In this document: positions 12,805 through 23,100 of the stretch, piece by piece
Numbering within the stretch: position 1 is the first letter of the stretch
How the letters are laid out: every line of letters begins with the position of its first letter
NCBI GenBank assembly: GCA_019614645.1
Contig: JABWDB010000001.1
Span: 14,611,501 to 14,675,500, forward strand
Length of the DNA: 64,000 nucleotides
Source of the DNA: Stratiolaelaps scimitus
Taxonomy: Eukaryota; Arthropoda; Arachnida; Mesostigmata; Laelapidae
Direction: 5' to 3'
Notes under the pieces: generated by a model
The model's database searches: none
Told to the model about the DNA's origin: nothing
What the model saw: only the letters and a program-made list of their open reading frames with translations
Translations under genes and position numbers: made by a program

Positions 12805-14310
12805 TCAGTTTAGAGCGATTGAAGAAACACTGCTCGTACGCGGGCGCAGTTCGCGCTGCACGGGAGCCGTTCCCCATATAATGATGATGATGTTAATGAT
12901 AATGGGAATAACGAACAGCCCCGAGGCGACCAGATAGACGGTACCCATAGCGTACGTTAGCGTGGAACGGTAGATCCAGCCGAATAATGACATTGCCAGT
13001 ATCGGCGTGTTCATCTCGACGATTGAGAGCAACACAAAGATCTTCCCGATCTCATCCTGGGCAAGGTGACCCGACAAGCGAGATCGCATCCCGACCGACA
13101 TACATCCACCGACACAGCCGACGGCGTACGAAGCTACGAACATCCATGGGAATTCCGAGAGGCCCCGAATCGCGTACTCAAACATCTGTGAGAACAGTCC
13201 GATCAGAGCGACGCACAGATGATGGACATGCCAGTGTTTCGTCAGCAGGCGAACCGTGAGCGCAGTGGTTATCGAAGAGACGATCTTCGACACTGTGCTC
13301 AGATACGAGTACGTATCGACTTGCCAGTTGTAGCGTTTATGGACATAGTACAAGCTGATCGATCCCGTACCGATCATAGGCATCAACGCAAGTGTCATGG
13401 CGAGAATTAGTAACACGACTTGGGCGCGCGCATTTCCCGGACGCTTCTTTGCCACCGCTCGAACGCTCGCGCGAACACTATCGAGCGAGCAGACCGCGCG
13501 GGCAATCTCACCGTACGTCATCCCTTTCGTCAGACGGTGATTTTCCTCGAGTGCAAAGTAGAGATGAATGATAGCGAGCATATTGACAATCATCGAGATG
13601 AGGTAAATTGGAAAGAATCCCAACATCTTAAAGATGAAGCCTCCCAGCGCAGTGCCGCTCGTGAAGCCCACAATGAAGGTCATTTCGACAATGGCAAATC
13701 GCATCGGCCGGCTCTTCACCGTCGCCACCTCGGTGATGTACGAGTAAACGGCCGACATCGACACCATCATTCCGCCAGTGAGGCCACCCGGAAAGTTGCA
13801 CACGATAATCCACCAGGTGGGCGATTCGAAGTAGATGACGCACGCCAGCATGCCGACCATCTCCACGATTGATCCGATGGGCGCTAACATCATGGGGACC
13901 TTCCGACCATACTTGTCGCAGAACGACCCGATGAGGACGCCCATTACAACGGACGGTATCGTCGATACAATGACTGAAGCGATCGTGATATCAGTAGCCG
14001 CTTGCTGGATTGCATTGTAGTCAGGATGCGTGTCATTTATCGCTAAGCATAAATCGTAGCTGTGGTTCATCGAGTTGACGCACACTTTCTGCATGTTGAG
14101 AGCGGTGTTCACCTGCATGCGGACGGCCATGGCGAAACAGACTAGAAACATGTAAGGTTCAACTGTTAAGTATTTGCGATAACGACCTGCCCAGCTTGAG
14201 GAGTCGTCGTTCACCTCGGGCGGTGTGAAGTTTGCGCCCTCACTCTGCGCGAACTCGGCCGCATCATTTTCCAGCTTGGAGACATCCTCTCGTTTTTCGG
14301 AGTTCTCCAT
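12805..14310 (-). CDS. SLC46/PCFT-like major facilitator transporter, intronless, 501 aa
   Basis: An uninterrupted ORF encodes a protein with about 12 hydrophobic segments. It resembles the SLC46 family (proton-coupled folate transporter and relatives), which moves folates or other small organic solutes across plasma or lysosomal membranes. Residues 1-48 are a hydrophilic cytoplasmic N-terminus. The first loop carries sequons N82HS and N92DT and cysteines C77 and C88. The family-wide MFS motif between helices 2 and 3 is GSFCDKYGRK at 128-137, and YSYITEV at 189-195 is typical of SLC46. The second half begins near 296. The start codon has a good context (aaaATGG), and 501 residues is the usual family length. 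No intron is seen, unlike the neighbouring mannosidase, so a retrocopy origin is possible, although no frameshift or poly-A trace was seen. The substrate cannot be inferred. Confidence 0.92.
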   Translation of the reverse strand: MENSEKREDVSKLENDAAEFAQSEGANFTPPEVNDDSSSWAGRYRKYLTVEPYMFLVCFAMAVRMQVNTALNMQKVCVNSMNHSYDLCLAINDTHPDYNAIQQAATDITIASVIVSTIPSVVMGVLIGSFCDKYGRKVPMMLAPIGSIVEMVGMLACVIYFESPTWWIIVCNFPGGLTGGMMVSMSAVYSYITEVATVKSRPMRFAIVEMTFIVGFTSGTALGGFIFKMLGFFPIYLISMIVNMLAIIHLYFALEENHRLTKGMTYGEIARAVCSLDSVRASVRAVAKKRPGNARAQVVLLILAMTLALMPMIGTGSISLYYVHKRYNWQVDTYSYLSTVSKIVSSITTALTVRLLTKHWHVHHLCVALIGLFSQMFEYAIRGLSEFPWMFVASYAVGCVGGCMSVGMRSRLSGHLAQDEIGKIFVLLSIVEMNTPILAMSLFGWIYRSTLTYAMGTVYLVASGLFVIPIIINIIIIIWGTAPVQRELRPRTSSVSSIALN

Positions 14311-14715
14311 TTTGGTTGATTGACTGATTGATGCCTACTGCTGTCGACTGGCAGTGCCGATCTGGCCCTGACAAGAGATTCACCAAAACAGTGAAATTGG
14401 TCTAGCTTCAGTGCGTCAAACGCACACCTAGTACCTGTGCACACTGCACAGCAATCTCAGCTGAACCCTTCCAAGCATCATTCAGCTTGCGCAAAACATG
14501 GCAGTCATCACGGATTAAGTTCTTAGATTAATTTCTATTACTGTTGATGATGTAGCACCACCGATGCCACTGATTAGAAAACACAGAAAACAGCTCGATT
14601 CAACGGCGAAACCATAACATGCTGTTCTAGTTTGTATTCAGTGTCACCGGCGCTAGCGTGGCACTATCGAGCGAAATCTTTGTAGGACTCGTTGATGTTC
14701 GCCTAATTCCGTTAG
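14311..14715. promoter_or_regulatory. Upstream region of the SLC46-like gene
   Basis: About 400 bases between the transporter start codon and the first exon-like plus-strand segment. It should hold the transporter's 5' UTR and promoter. If the plus-strand candidate at 14716-16787 begins nearby, the promoter would be shared and divergent. I saw no clear TATA box or upstream coding exon. Confidence 0.35.
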
Positions 14716-15000
14716 GCTGGAGGGCGCCGCATTATGTGCTGACTGCGCGGAGGCCGGACCGGATCAATCGGCAGATTTGTATGGAAATCCCATAATCGGC
14801 CATTATACTGAACGTTACTACGTCTGTCACCATCGTCCTGCTACCTCGTTAGCGTTCTCAGTAAGTTATATTCATTTCGATATTTTATAATTAACATATG
14901 TTAAATAATCTACATGAATATTTTTCGAATGATTTCAGTGCCCTCTACAATGCGCCAAGATATCACAGCGAGATTCTTGGACAAAACACGCTAAAAGTTG
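14716..15000 (+). CDS. Possible two exons of an unrecognised Cys-containing protein (14716-14860, 14939-15000)
   Basis: An open frame from an acceptor-like ttccgttag at 14715 reads LEGAALCADCAEAGPDQSAD, continues GHYTERYYVCHHRP and ends at a strong donor GTAAGT (14861). A 78-nt AT-rich intron ends in ttcgaatgatttcag. The frame then continues in phase with CPLQCAKISQRDSW, up to a possible donor GTAACC at 15001. The splice pair and the Cys spacing suggest an extracellular Cys-rich segment, faintly like a chitin-binding or small membrane-receptor ectodomain. No family is recognised and no initiator exon was found, so this is a candidate only. Confidence 0.3.
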
Positions 15001-15612
15001 GTAACCAAATGTTCACTCCGGGCAAAAGGCCCAATTGTAGGCTCTGGCGAAAATTTTGTCGGCTCTAATACACGCCAGGTGTTCGATGCTTATTCGAATT
15101 GCTGAGGAGATCAACTATCACCCAACTAGTATAACTAGGGGAGCAAGTTAATCAATGAGCAATAAGTACATACGTGATTCTAGTACATCCAGATTTACAT
15201 ATTTATCAACCACCAGAATAAAATTAGCACAAACCTGCTATTCGTTCGCTGCAATACACTTTAAGTCACTGGCGATCCTTTTGCTGAGTTAAGTGCCCGA
15301 GTCCCGCGAAGAAGCGAGCTCCAGACGATCGGTAGAGGCTAAGTGAGTGCATAGTGGCTGGACTCTTTAACGGTAGACGGCATCTCGAATGCCGTCACGC
15401 GTCTGGCCGAGCGTTTAGCGATTGTAGTTATAGAGAAGAAACTACAACGATATGATCGAATTTAGGAAAACTCTGATGGGACTATTTGTGTCACCGTAAT
15501 AATACGGTGCAACAGTTGACCATATGGACATAGCGTATTGGTTACGCTGTCAACGAGACGCCACTCGGTCTTGTGGTCTAACGCGTGCAGGGTGTACAAG
15601 AATCGATGCACT

Positions 15613-15613
<1 letters not shown>

Positions 15614-15648
<35 letters not shown>
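15614..15648. repeat. (AT)n microsatellite
   Basis: Perfect TA run of about 34 bases between the transporter and mannosidase genes. Confidence 0.95.
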
Positions 15649-15650
<2 letters not shown>

Positions 15651-16283
15651 ACGCAAAAGTAGGCTTACAGTAGTTTAAGATCTACGACTTCAGATAACAA
15701 AACTAGACTCCCAGTTGGCAAAAATGCGGATTTACTGTAAGCTTGCATTTTCAGTGCCAGACTTTATTCCCTTTTCCCGTTTATATCAACCAGAACTTAT
15801 TTAATACTGTTGAATTAAGAGAAGATCGCAGAAATTGTATGTTAAACAATTCTCTATAAAGACAATAGCGAAATGCTATTCGAAATACATATATCACAAG
15901 ACGTACTACTAACTTTCAATTAACTAGCCTACAAAAGGTTAGCCAATCTCGGTTCGTGTGCTAAGCTCCGTCCAAGTCCTTTTAATTAGTTAATTGAACG
16001 AGAGTGTAACTAACTATCTCAGTATCCGCGCTAGGTTGGTCATCAGCATACATTGGTGATCTTCTTTCAACGCGTAATCATGTAGTGCCACCGGAGAGCT
16101 CTTTTACGAGTGCTCTTGACATCAAGCTACAAAAGGTTTTTCAACCCACGACTCGCCCTCAATCTCATCTCCCTAAAGTTAACTCTCCCCAGATATTCGC
16201 TGCTCGGCAGCACTACAGGGTTCGTCCAGGAGGTGTGGCAGATACAAAAGCGGGCTCATATGCCGTGCACCAAAATACTACAC

Positions 16284-16435
16284 GTTTTTTCAGCTGACAC
16301 GTAAACGGTTCGACGTGTTATGTGACAGGCCCCAGCACTTAACCGTAGGTTAACTTACTTTGAGGACCTCTAGGGGTCATCTTTGCTTTATTTCAACGAT
16401 TCCATACCTGTCTAGAATACACAAATAGATAAAGA
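16284..16435 (+). repeat. Diverged dispersed repeat, copy 2 (right of the SLC46-like gene)
   Basis: Counterpart of 11855-11996 in the same orientation. It ends about 120 bases before the putative transmembrane exon. It is probably an old non-autonomous transposon or SINE-like family, and no element name is recognised. Confidence 0.55.
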
Positions 16436-16556
16436 CGACAACGAACAGCAGATGCAATCTTCCCGCAATGCAATAAACTATACTGTTGCTAGGAGGCGGT
16501 ATGGCCAAAGCGGTATGGCTTTGTTTTGCTTCTCGCGGCATTTAATCCAACTACAG

Positions 16557-16787
16557 GATTTCGAGTTTCGTGACATAGCGTTTGATTGGGTCACAGTATC
16601 GATAATAATTGTCCTTATTCTCGGAGTGCTTGTGGCCATCGTCGGTATCGTCTGTCGTATGCCAAAGGACAAGTCCTTTATGGCGAAGGATTGCGCTTAT
16701 TTCTACGGAAACATCACACAGAGCGAAAGTATTCCTTTACAACGTGAACATCTCTTTATCTGCTCTCGCAGAGATAATAACGATTAA
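16557..16787 (+). CDS. Possible terminal exon of a single-pass membrane protein
   Basis: After an acceptor-like atccaactacag, the frame reads DFEFRDIAFDW, then one strong hydrophobic helix (VTVSIIIVLILGVLVAIVGI), a basic edge RMPKDK and a polar tail ending in TAA at 16785. AATAAA overlaps the stop, and ATTAAA lies 42 bases further on. The open frame extends upstream to 16452. It could be the last exon of the gene that includes 14716-15000, but the phases (2 out, 0 in) need one more exon between them. Function unknown. Confidence 0.35.
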   Translation, partial: DFEFRDIAFDWVTVSIIIVLILGVLVAIVGIVCRMPKDKSFMAKDCAYFYGNITQSESIPLQREHLFICSRRDNND

Positions 16788-16828
16788 TAAATACTAATCG
16801 GAAAATTCACCCTGTTCGTGACATCTCT

Positions 16829-16834
16829 ATTAAA
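16829..16834 (+). terminator. Candidate polyadenylation signal for the plus-strand membrane exon
   Basis: ATTAAA 42 bases after the stop codon at 16787. An AATAAA also overlaps the stop (16786-16791), but is too close to be the obvious choice. Depends on the exon being real. Confidence 0.25.
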
Positions 16835-17117
16835 CTAGCCAAGACAAAAAAGGACAGTATCTGCGTAGGATAAATATGCATTTTATTTTTCACAAATATA
16901 ACATCCGCTAAGGTAACGATAGCATTATCTAGCGGTCATTAAAGTTCTTATCGTCAATTGTCAATTCAGACGGAATCCCGTCATCGTCGTCCTGCTCTGT
17001 ATCATCATCATCATCATCGTCGTCGCCTTCAAGGCAACCATAATGACAGTATTACAAACTCTGCCCGACATTTAGTGCTAACGCTCGCCTGCAATTGATT
17101 GACTAGCTTTGGTGTCT

Positions 17118-17138
17118 TATATATATATATATATATAT
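17118..17138. repeat. (AT)n microsatellite
   Basis: Perfect run. Two similar runs follow at 17526-17547 and 17634-17650, in the putative 3' flank of the mannosidase gene. Confidence 0.95.
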
Positions 17139-17856
17139 TCCTTCTTTACCTCGCTCTGCCCTATCTATTTTTTTCTTCTCGCCCTCTTTCTTTTATCGTG
17201 TTTGTCTCACCGTGTCCTGACCGTGGCATTTCTTAGTCTCTATGAGCTCCTCCTAGTTAGCTCTGTAAGGCAGTTGCCTTAAACATTTCGAAGTCGCTTT
17301 GCTTTGCAGCTCGTGCCAACAACAGGGGGCTACGCCCCTCCGTCAGTCACTTCAACATTGCTCACTAGAAAATAATGCAAACGTGCAAACAATTTTTTCG
17401 CCTCCCCTTCAGTCTTCCTAAAGTATGTTTTTGTTTCATTCGCCTGCCCACAGATAGCTCAGATATACTTCCCTTACGTTTATCGCTTTCGAGAGAATAG
17501 TCACTGTTTCAATTTTTTCCTACTCTATATATATATATATATATATTTATATCAATAGCTTCCAATAGTCACGGACGTATCGTATTCCGCTTCGTTCTCA
17601 ACTGTCAGATATCAATTGAACGCATCTGATCACTATATATATATATATATACGAGCTTTCGAGGTCACTTTCGGTGATGACAGATCATTTCAAATTCGCG
17701 CAATCGCATAGCATGAGATAGTGATGGTAGTTGCAGTAGCAGCTTGTTGCATTGTATGACTTCGGCAACATCTGCCACACGTATTTCACCCTTCTTCGGC
17801 GCATACTTTGTAAGGTCATCGCTTAACCAAAGCGTGTTTGCTCTGCGCGATCGTTA

Positions 17857-17862
17857 TTTATT
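17857..17862 (-). terminator. Candidate polyadenylation signal of the alpha-mannosidase gene
   Basis: AATAAA on the minus strand (tttatt on the plus strand), about 370 bases after the stop codon at 18230. No closer AATAAA was seen between 17863 and 18229. Functional use is inferred only from position. Confidence 0.4.
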
Positions 17863-18229
17863 CGTGATGTCCTTATTTCCGTTGATCGACTGTAACACCT
17901 TTAACAGGTTCCTCATGTTATTTTAGTTTACTTACTCGTTCTCTCTCTCTCTCTATCCACCATTTCTCAACCTCTATTTATAGAACTTAAACCATGTGTC
18001 ACAGTACGCTTGGTTTGCGTTCAGCAGCTAATTTAATGCCGATATTACGAGTCAGTTCGTGTCCGGGCCTGCTTGCCGTCTAGGACACCGATTTCTCATA
18101 AAGCGTACATCTTCGTATAAATATCGAACTTTTTTTTGGATAAACTAGAAACATTTGCTAATCGCAACTAGCTAACTAACTAACTAAACAACTAACAGCT
18201 CGTGTTGACGGTTTCTTTAACATTAATCA

Positions 18230-18427
18230 CTAATAGGATGTCGTCAGCAGGAACGTTCGAAGATCGCCGGGTCGCAAGACCTTTTGCAGGGCTGTCTCAG
18301 GCGGTCGTGCCTTTGACTCGGTAGGCTCCTTGCTATACCAGCGGAATGGTACCGAGTCCTCTATGTATTGATTGGCAGATATCACTGTCTCTTCGGCCGC
18401 GTACACCTGGATCGTCGTGAACAACCG
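18230..18427 (-). CDS. MAN2B1: Alpha-mannosidase exon p, last coding exon with stop
   Basis: 198 nt, residues 841-905 plus TAG. It begins [20 protein letters not shown] and ends [16 protein letters not shown], equivalent to the human C-terminal LEPMEIRTFLAS. The acceptor is gttattttgcag. The open frame continues upstream of the acceptor to 18520, but this part is intronic. Confidence 0.93.
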   Translation of the reverse strand, partial: RLFTTIQVYAAEETVISANQYIEDSVPFRWYSKEPTESKARPPETALQKVLRPGDLRTFLLTTSY

Positions 18428-19028
18428 CTGCAAAATAACGTGAACGTCGAAAGAACGCCTTAGTAAGGGGGGGGTAAGCGAGGAGGGAATTGTCCTTAGC
18501 TCAAAGCGTCGCGTCGTCACTAATCGGATAGTAAATAGTAATAGTTATGAAGAACACAATGTCAATAGGAGCTTCGATCGCTGATTCGGACATGCGGGCA
18601 GACGAAGCGTGTGAAATTGCTTTCAAAAATGGGAGATGACGACGAATACTTGCCTTGTGTGGCTTAAGTTAAATGCAATGATTTAAAAACGTGTACAGAG
18701 CCATTGCACGAAGTCATGAGATTCAATTCACTCACTGAAAGATCGATTGTGATCGGTGGACCCGAGTTGTGTATATATTCGAGACGAAGGAGAAGGCGCC
18801 GATCGTGCAGCGGCTCAACGCTGAGGATGTGCACGCTATCGGGCAGTCCACGTGTAAGTCCCGCGAATGTCGGATTTCGCATCTCGGCTACGTGCTGTCC
18901 ATCAGCAGAGCGAAGCCGCAAGAAACTCAGGACGGGCTTATAGACTTGCTGTATAGCGAAACGCCACAGTGAGAGAAAATTCAACGAGTAAAATGGTTTT
19001 TTGTTAGAAAACAGAAATAATTGAGTAA

Positions 19029-19069
<41 letters not shown>

Positions 19070-19844
19070 CGCTATTGTCTAGACGAGTGTATATGCCTAG
19101 AGTTTGTTCCAAATTTTTTATGATGCAATCTGCGTTGATTTGTACAATCGCTTACTTCATTTGCCAAGTGCTTCATATGCCGCTGGGCCTTTACAATCTC
19201 GTCAAATGTCACATAGATCTTGCCCTTGGCGATCATGCCCTGCCGGTCGACACCTAACTCGTCTAAGGGCTCCTCGACTCCGAATCCATCATCATATTGG
19301 AGGCGACGGTGCACCTTTAAGAGAACAGGCCGGTTAGCTTATTTTAAATAATGGAGGATTTCTCGAATCTCGAACCCGATCCGGACTCCTTGCTATTCCT
19401 GGAGGCGAATATATCATCCTTGTAGGTTCCGTTTAAAACATGCTCTATTTCCACTCAGTAGTGTTTAATATTTTTGTATAAAACAACAGCATGTATAGTA
19501 TTACGTTTGATTCAATGTCCACCACATACCATGAGTTCAAGCAATCCATCTTTTAGACTACTGCCTCCCATTGGCCGGTCGGGTACCACTGTCATTTGAA
19601 TATTCCTGCGTTTATCCTGTAGGTGGATCCAGGACACGACAGGGTAATAGTTCGAAGCCGTCGGCTCAGTTACGTTGTGATGCCAGGGACGAGGGTGATC
19701 GCGGCTGTTTCCGTAAAAAACAAAAGAAAATAATTCGTCAGTTACGGCATTGTGATACACACATAAATATGAAGGGTTATGATTCGATGGCTTGCCCACG
19801 ATTTTAGTACGCGAATCCACTCGGCGCTCGCGTTGGGACAAGAG

Positions 19845-19884
<40 letters not shown>

Positions 19885-20143
19885 TAGCACAAATAGATGG
19901 TAATTCGCGGATGTTCTACAATGCACTATAGCCAGTATGTAGTCAACGTCGTTGCCCAACTTACATTCGCTTGATATCCTGTCGTCCGTTCGAGTCGGTG
20001 TAAAACTCGCCGTTGTTAATGAGGTTCGATTCGAAGCGAAGCACGATCTCCTTTCCAAAGCTGCCCCGATCATCGCTGAAATTTCATTCATATCCGCCAT
20101 TCGTATCAGCATAGGAGCTATATATCCATTCTATGTATGTATG

Positions 20144-20176
<33 letters not shown>

Positions 20177-23100
20177 GCATATCGATCTTTTATGGGTGTC
20201 TTGCTTCATTGGTTCTTACTGATCCACTGAGGGGTTCTTCCCACAGAACCGATTCAATTCGCCTTCGTTCCTTTGCCTCTTCTCATTAGATTAATTTCAA
20301 TTTGATGAGATCATAGAGAAAATTCTCGACCATCTACTCGACTACCAGCTCACAACTTCTCATTTCATTACAATGAAATGAACTGCATGACCATTTGCGG
20401 ACCCTCTGGCCCGCACATGGCTACTTTGCTTACTTTTTTCCTCGCTACAACTAGCCCCCTGCACCGAACCCTTCGCCGAAAGACGAAGGCCATTCCGCGC
20501 ACAGCTAGCACCACTGCTACTGTTGTCATTACTACCGCTAGCAGCACTGCGGCATAAACTCTCAACAGTCTGCTAGCGACGCGGCGGCAGCGAAGGCGCC
20601 GTCAATGGAGATTGTGAAATTCCGAAGCGATTTCTGAAGGGCACGACACGCAAGCCTGCCCACACGCCTGCACACTGCTCAGGCTCCACGTTCACCTCGA
20701 ACGGAATCTGTAGCTGGCGGTGCCGGACACCACTCACTCGCTGCGGAGATTGCCTCAAACGTCTGCCGCTGCCGCCACCGCTCGAAAGCAGTTGCCATAC
20801 CCCCCATTGTATCCCCTGTACTGTCCGCTTCTGCTCCAATTCCACTAGCCCACCACAGGCACCCAGCAGAGTGGCCTGTAAGACCTCTCCGTTTTGCCAA
20901 AAGGTCTGGGGGTTCTTGTGACCCCCGTCTCCCTCATACTAAGGGCCTCATAGCCCCTTCCACTCTGCCGTTCACAGCGCCCCCCACCCCCCCGCCCATG
21001 TGCGTCCTCTCGCGCATCAGACAGCACGCATGGTGCATCGCGCTGCGTGCCCGAACGCCGGCCCGCCTGCATCCTTCCTGCATGGCTGGCTAGCCTAGCA
21101 GCCAGTTGGCTGCATGCGTTCCTGTACCTTTTCCTTCCACAGATTCCTAACAGCAGCAGGAGCATGGGAAAAAAGGAAGGCTAAAAGAATTTTCTCTCCT
21201 CCCAATCTACCCAGATGCGCGGACCCGAACAACTACGCACACACACCTACACACGTACACACTAACGCCCACACGCTCGTATACATACATATATACATAC
21301 ATGGAGAATTTCGAGTACGAAAATGCGACTTGACTGTTCTAGTTTCAAGGAACAGTGGCAAGCAACAACAGCAACGATGTGCCTACGGGAACTTATCTAT
21401 GTATGCCCGGCATACTCGTCGTATGTGAGTTCGCGGCCGGCAAAAAGAGAGAGGGAGGGAGAGAGAAAGATTTCAAGAGGTGTTCTTTTTATGATCTGAA
21501 CCCGACAGAGATTCAGTGTCTTATTTTTTCTTCGGGACGAATGCTCAATTCTACCGGCAACCGCGACAGCCCTGCGCATACAAAGCTCCGTAAATAGACC
21601 CCTGTCTACTAGAGAATAAACATATAAAGATACACATTAAAATGTACATGTAGTGTCTATAGATCAAACAATGTTGTACATGACATTTCATAGATTCTAA
21701 TAAACAATGCAAAAGAAGCACGTAGCCACTATATCTGTCAAATGCATTACAAACCATTTTCATACACAGACATCAAGAAAAGGGGATATGCTCTGACCAC
21801 GTCGCTAACAGTGGAATATCTGCGATTTCATTTCTGCACTGTTCCCTATTTGCATTTCTCATAGCAGTATTCAGTGTGTTGTCCCCTTGGCAATACTGGG
21901 TTTATCTGCATCAACCTGGGTCCAAGGCGACATGTAGCTGCTACCGTGCTGTTAATGCCATGCTATATTCCTTATAGGCCCGGTGTGCCGTTCAATGGAA
22001 TCGAGATCGTACCGACAAATGCGTTGAAATAAACGCAAAAATGGTCCTCGCTCCTTCTGGCCATCGTTGTCTTCGCGGCGACCTTTTCTGTTATTAGCTT
22101 AGTTTTATATTGTGATCAGGTGTAATATGAACAAAAGGGATATTCATTTTTTCATTATTACACATTAAAGTATTCATATTGCTCAACAGATATATAACAT
22201 TCCCACAGATAACACGGCCCTACCGAACAATGCACGATGAGACATCAGTACTCACTAGAAGGGAATAGGTCCTATTGTCCAGTCGAACTCGATGCGGTCC
22301 TGATTTCGATAGAGCCGAATTACCTGAGTTGCCCATGAATCGAACACCTGGTGGATTTCCTGTACCAGGGCACCTTTAACAATTCGGAATGGCACGTTGT
22401 GGGCCATATCGACGGGATTGTCCTCGTATGGATTAAAGGCATACGCTCCTGACGGCTTCTCTACACTCCAGTTCATCGAATACTGCAACCAAGCGAAATT
22501 TGTAAAGCTTTATGTCAGTCATCAAACGAATGGAGTAGAAAAATAATCCTTGTACAGACGTATTTAAAGTGTGTATTTGCTCGTCCGTGCGTTAAATCTT
22601 CCGACTGATCCCAACCGCGTTGACCACAGTTCTCTCCTCGCTAGAGATATTAATTCATCAACCGAATCTCCCACTTGATCGGGTGTTGTCGCGGCCGCCG
22701 CCGCCCCACCAAGCAGTTACGGCTATAAATAGCAGCGATTTAAACTCTCCTATTTGACAATCTCGTCTTCGGTACGAACGGTCGTGAATCTCCGCATAAT
22801 TGAGCAGAGCAACAGCGTTATGAGTCTTCCTCCTCGAATTATTATTATCGTATATGCTCCCGTGAGCCAATCCATTGGTTTCCACATTTGGCGAGTCCCT
22901 AACGTCAACTTTGTGCCTCGCTGAGCTCTGACCCCTTGATTCCCATTGTGTACCCCGCAAAAACGTATTCATCTATTGGAGACAGCCGAGTGATTCCAAT
23001 AATTGCATTAGGCGCCGACTGAGGCTGTCGTGAGGTTCAAACGAGTGCGCTACGCTAACGTGAGCTTGTGGCACCGTATGGCCTCCTGTCCAACTACGCG

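Larger units (their letters stand above)
20076..22255. other. Intron between alpha-mannosidase exons k and l, with a GC-rich patch
   Basis: A 2.2-kb intron. The patch at about 20430-21110 is markedly GC- and CpG-rich compared with its surroundings. It contains a minus-strand frame (20368-20565) with a hydrophobic segment [20 protein letters not shown] and a basic tail, and an adjacent frame at 20573-20845. The two frames differ and no family is recognised. Confidence 0.5.

Noticed and set aside
12987..13872. Plus-strand ORFs of 63-150 codons opposite the transporter
   Set aside because: They are antisense shadows of the SLC46-like reading frame, with no domain resemblance.
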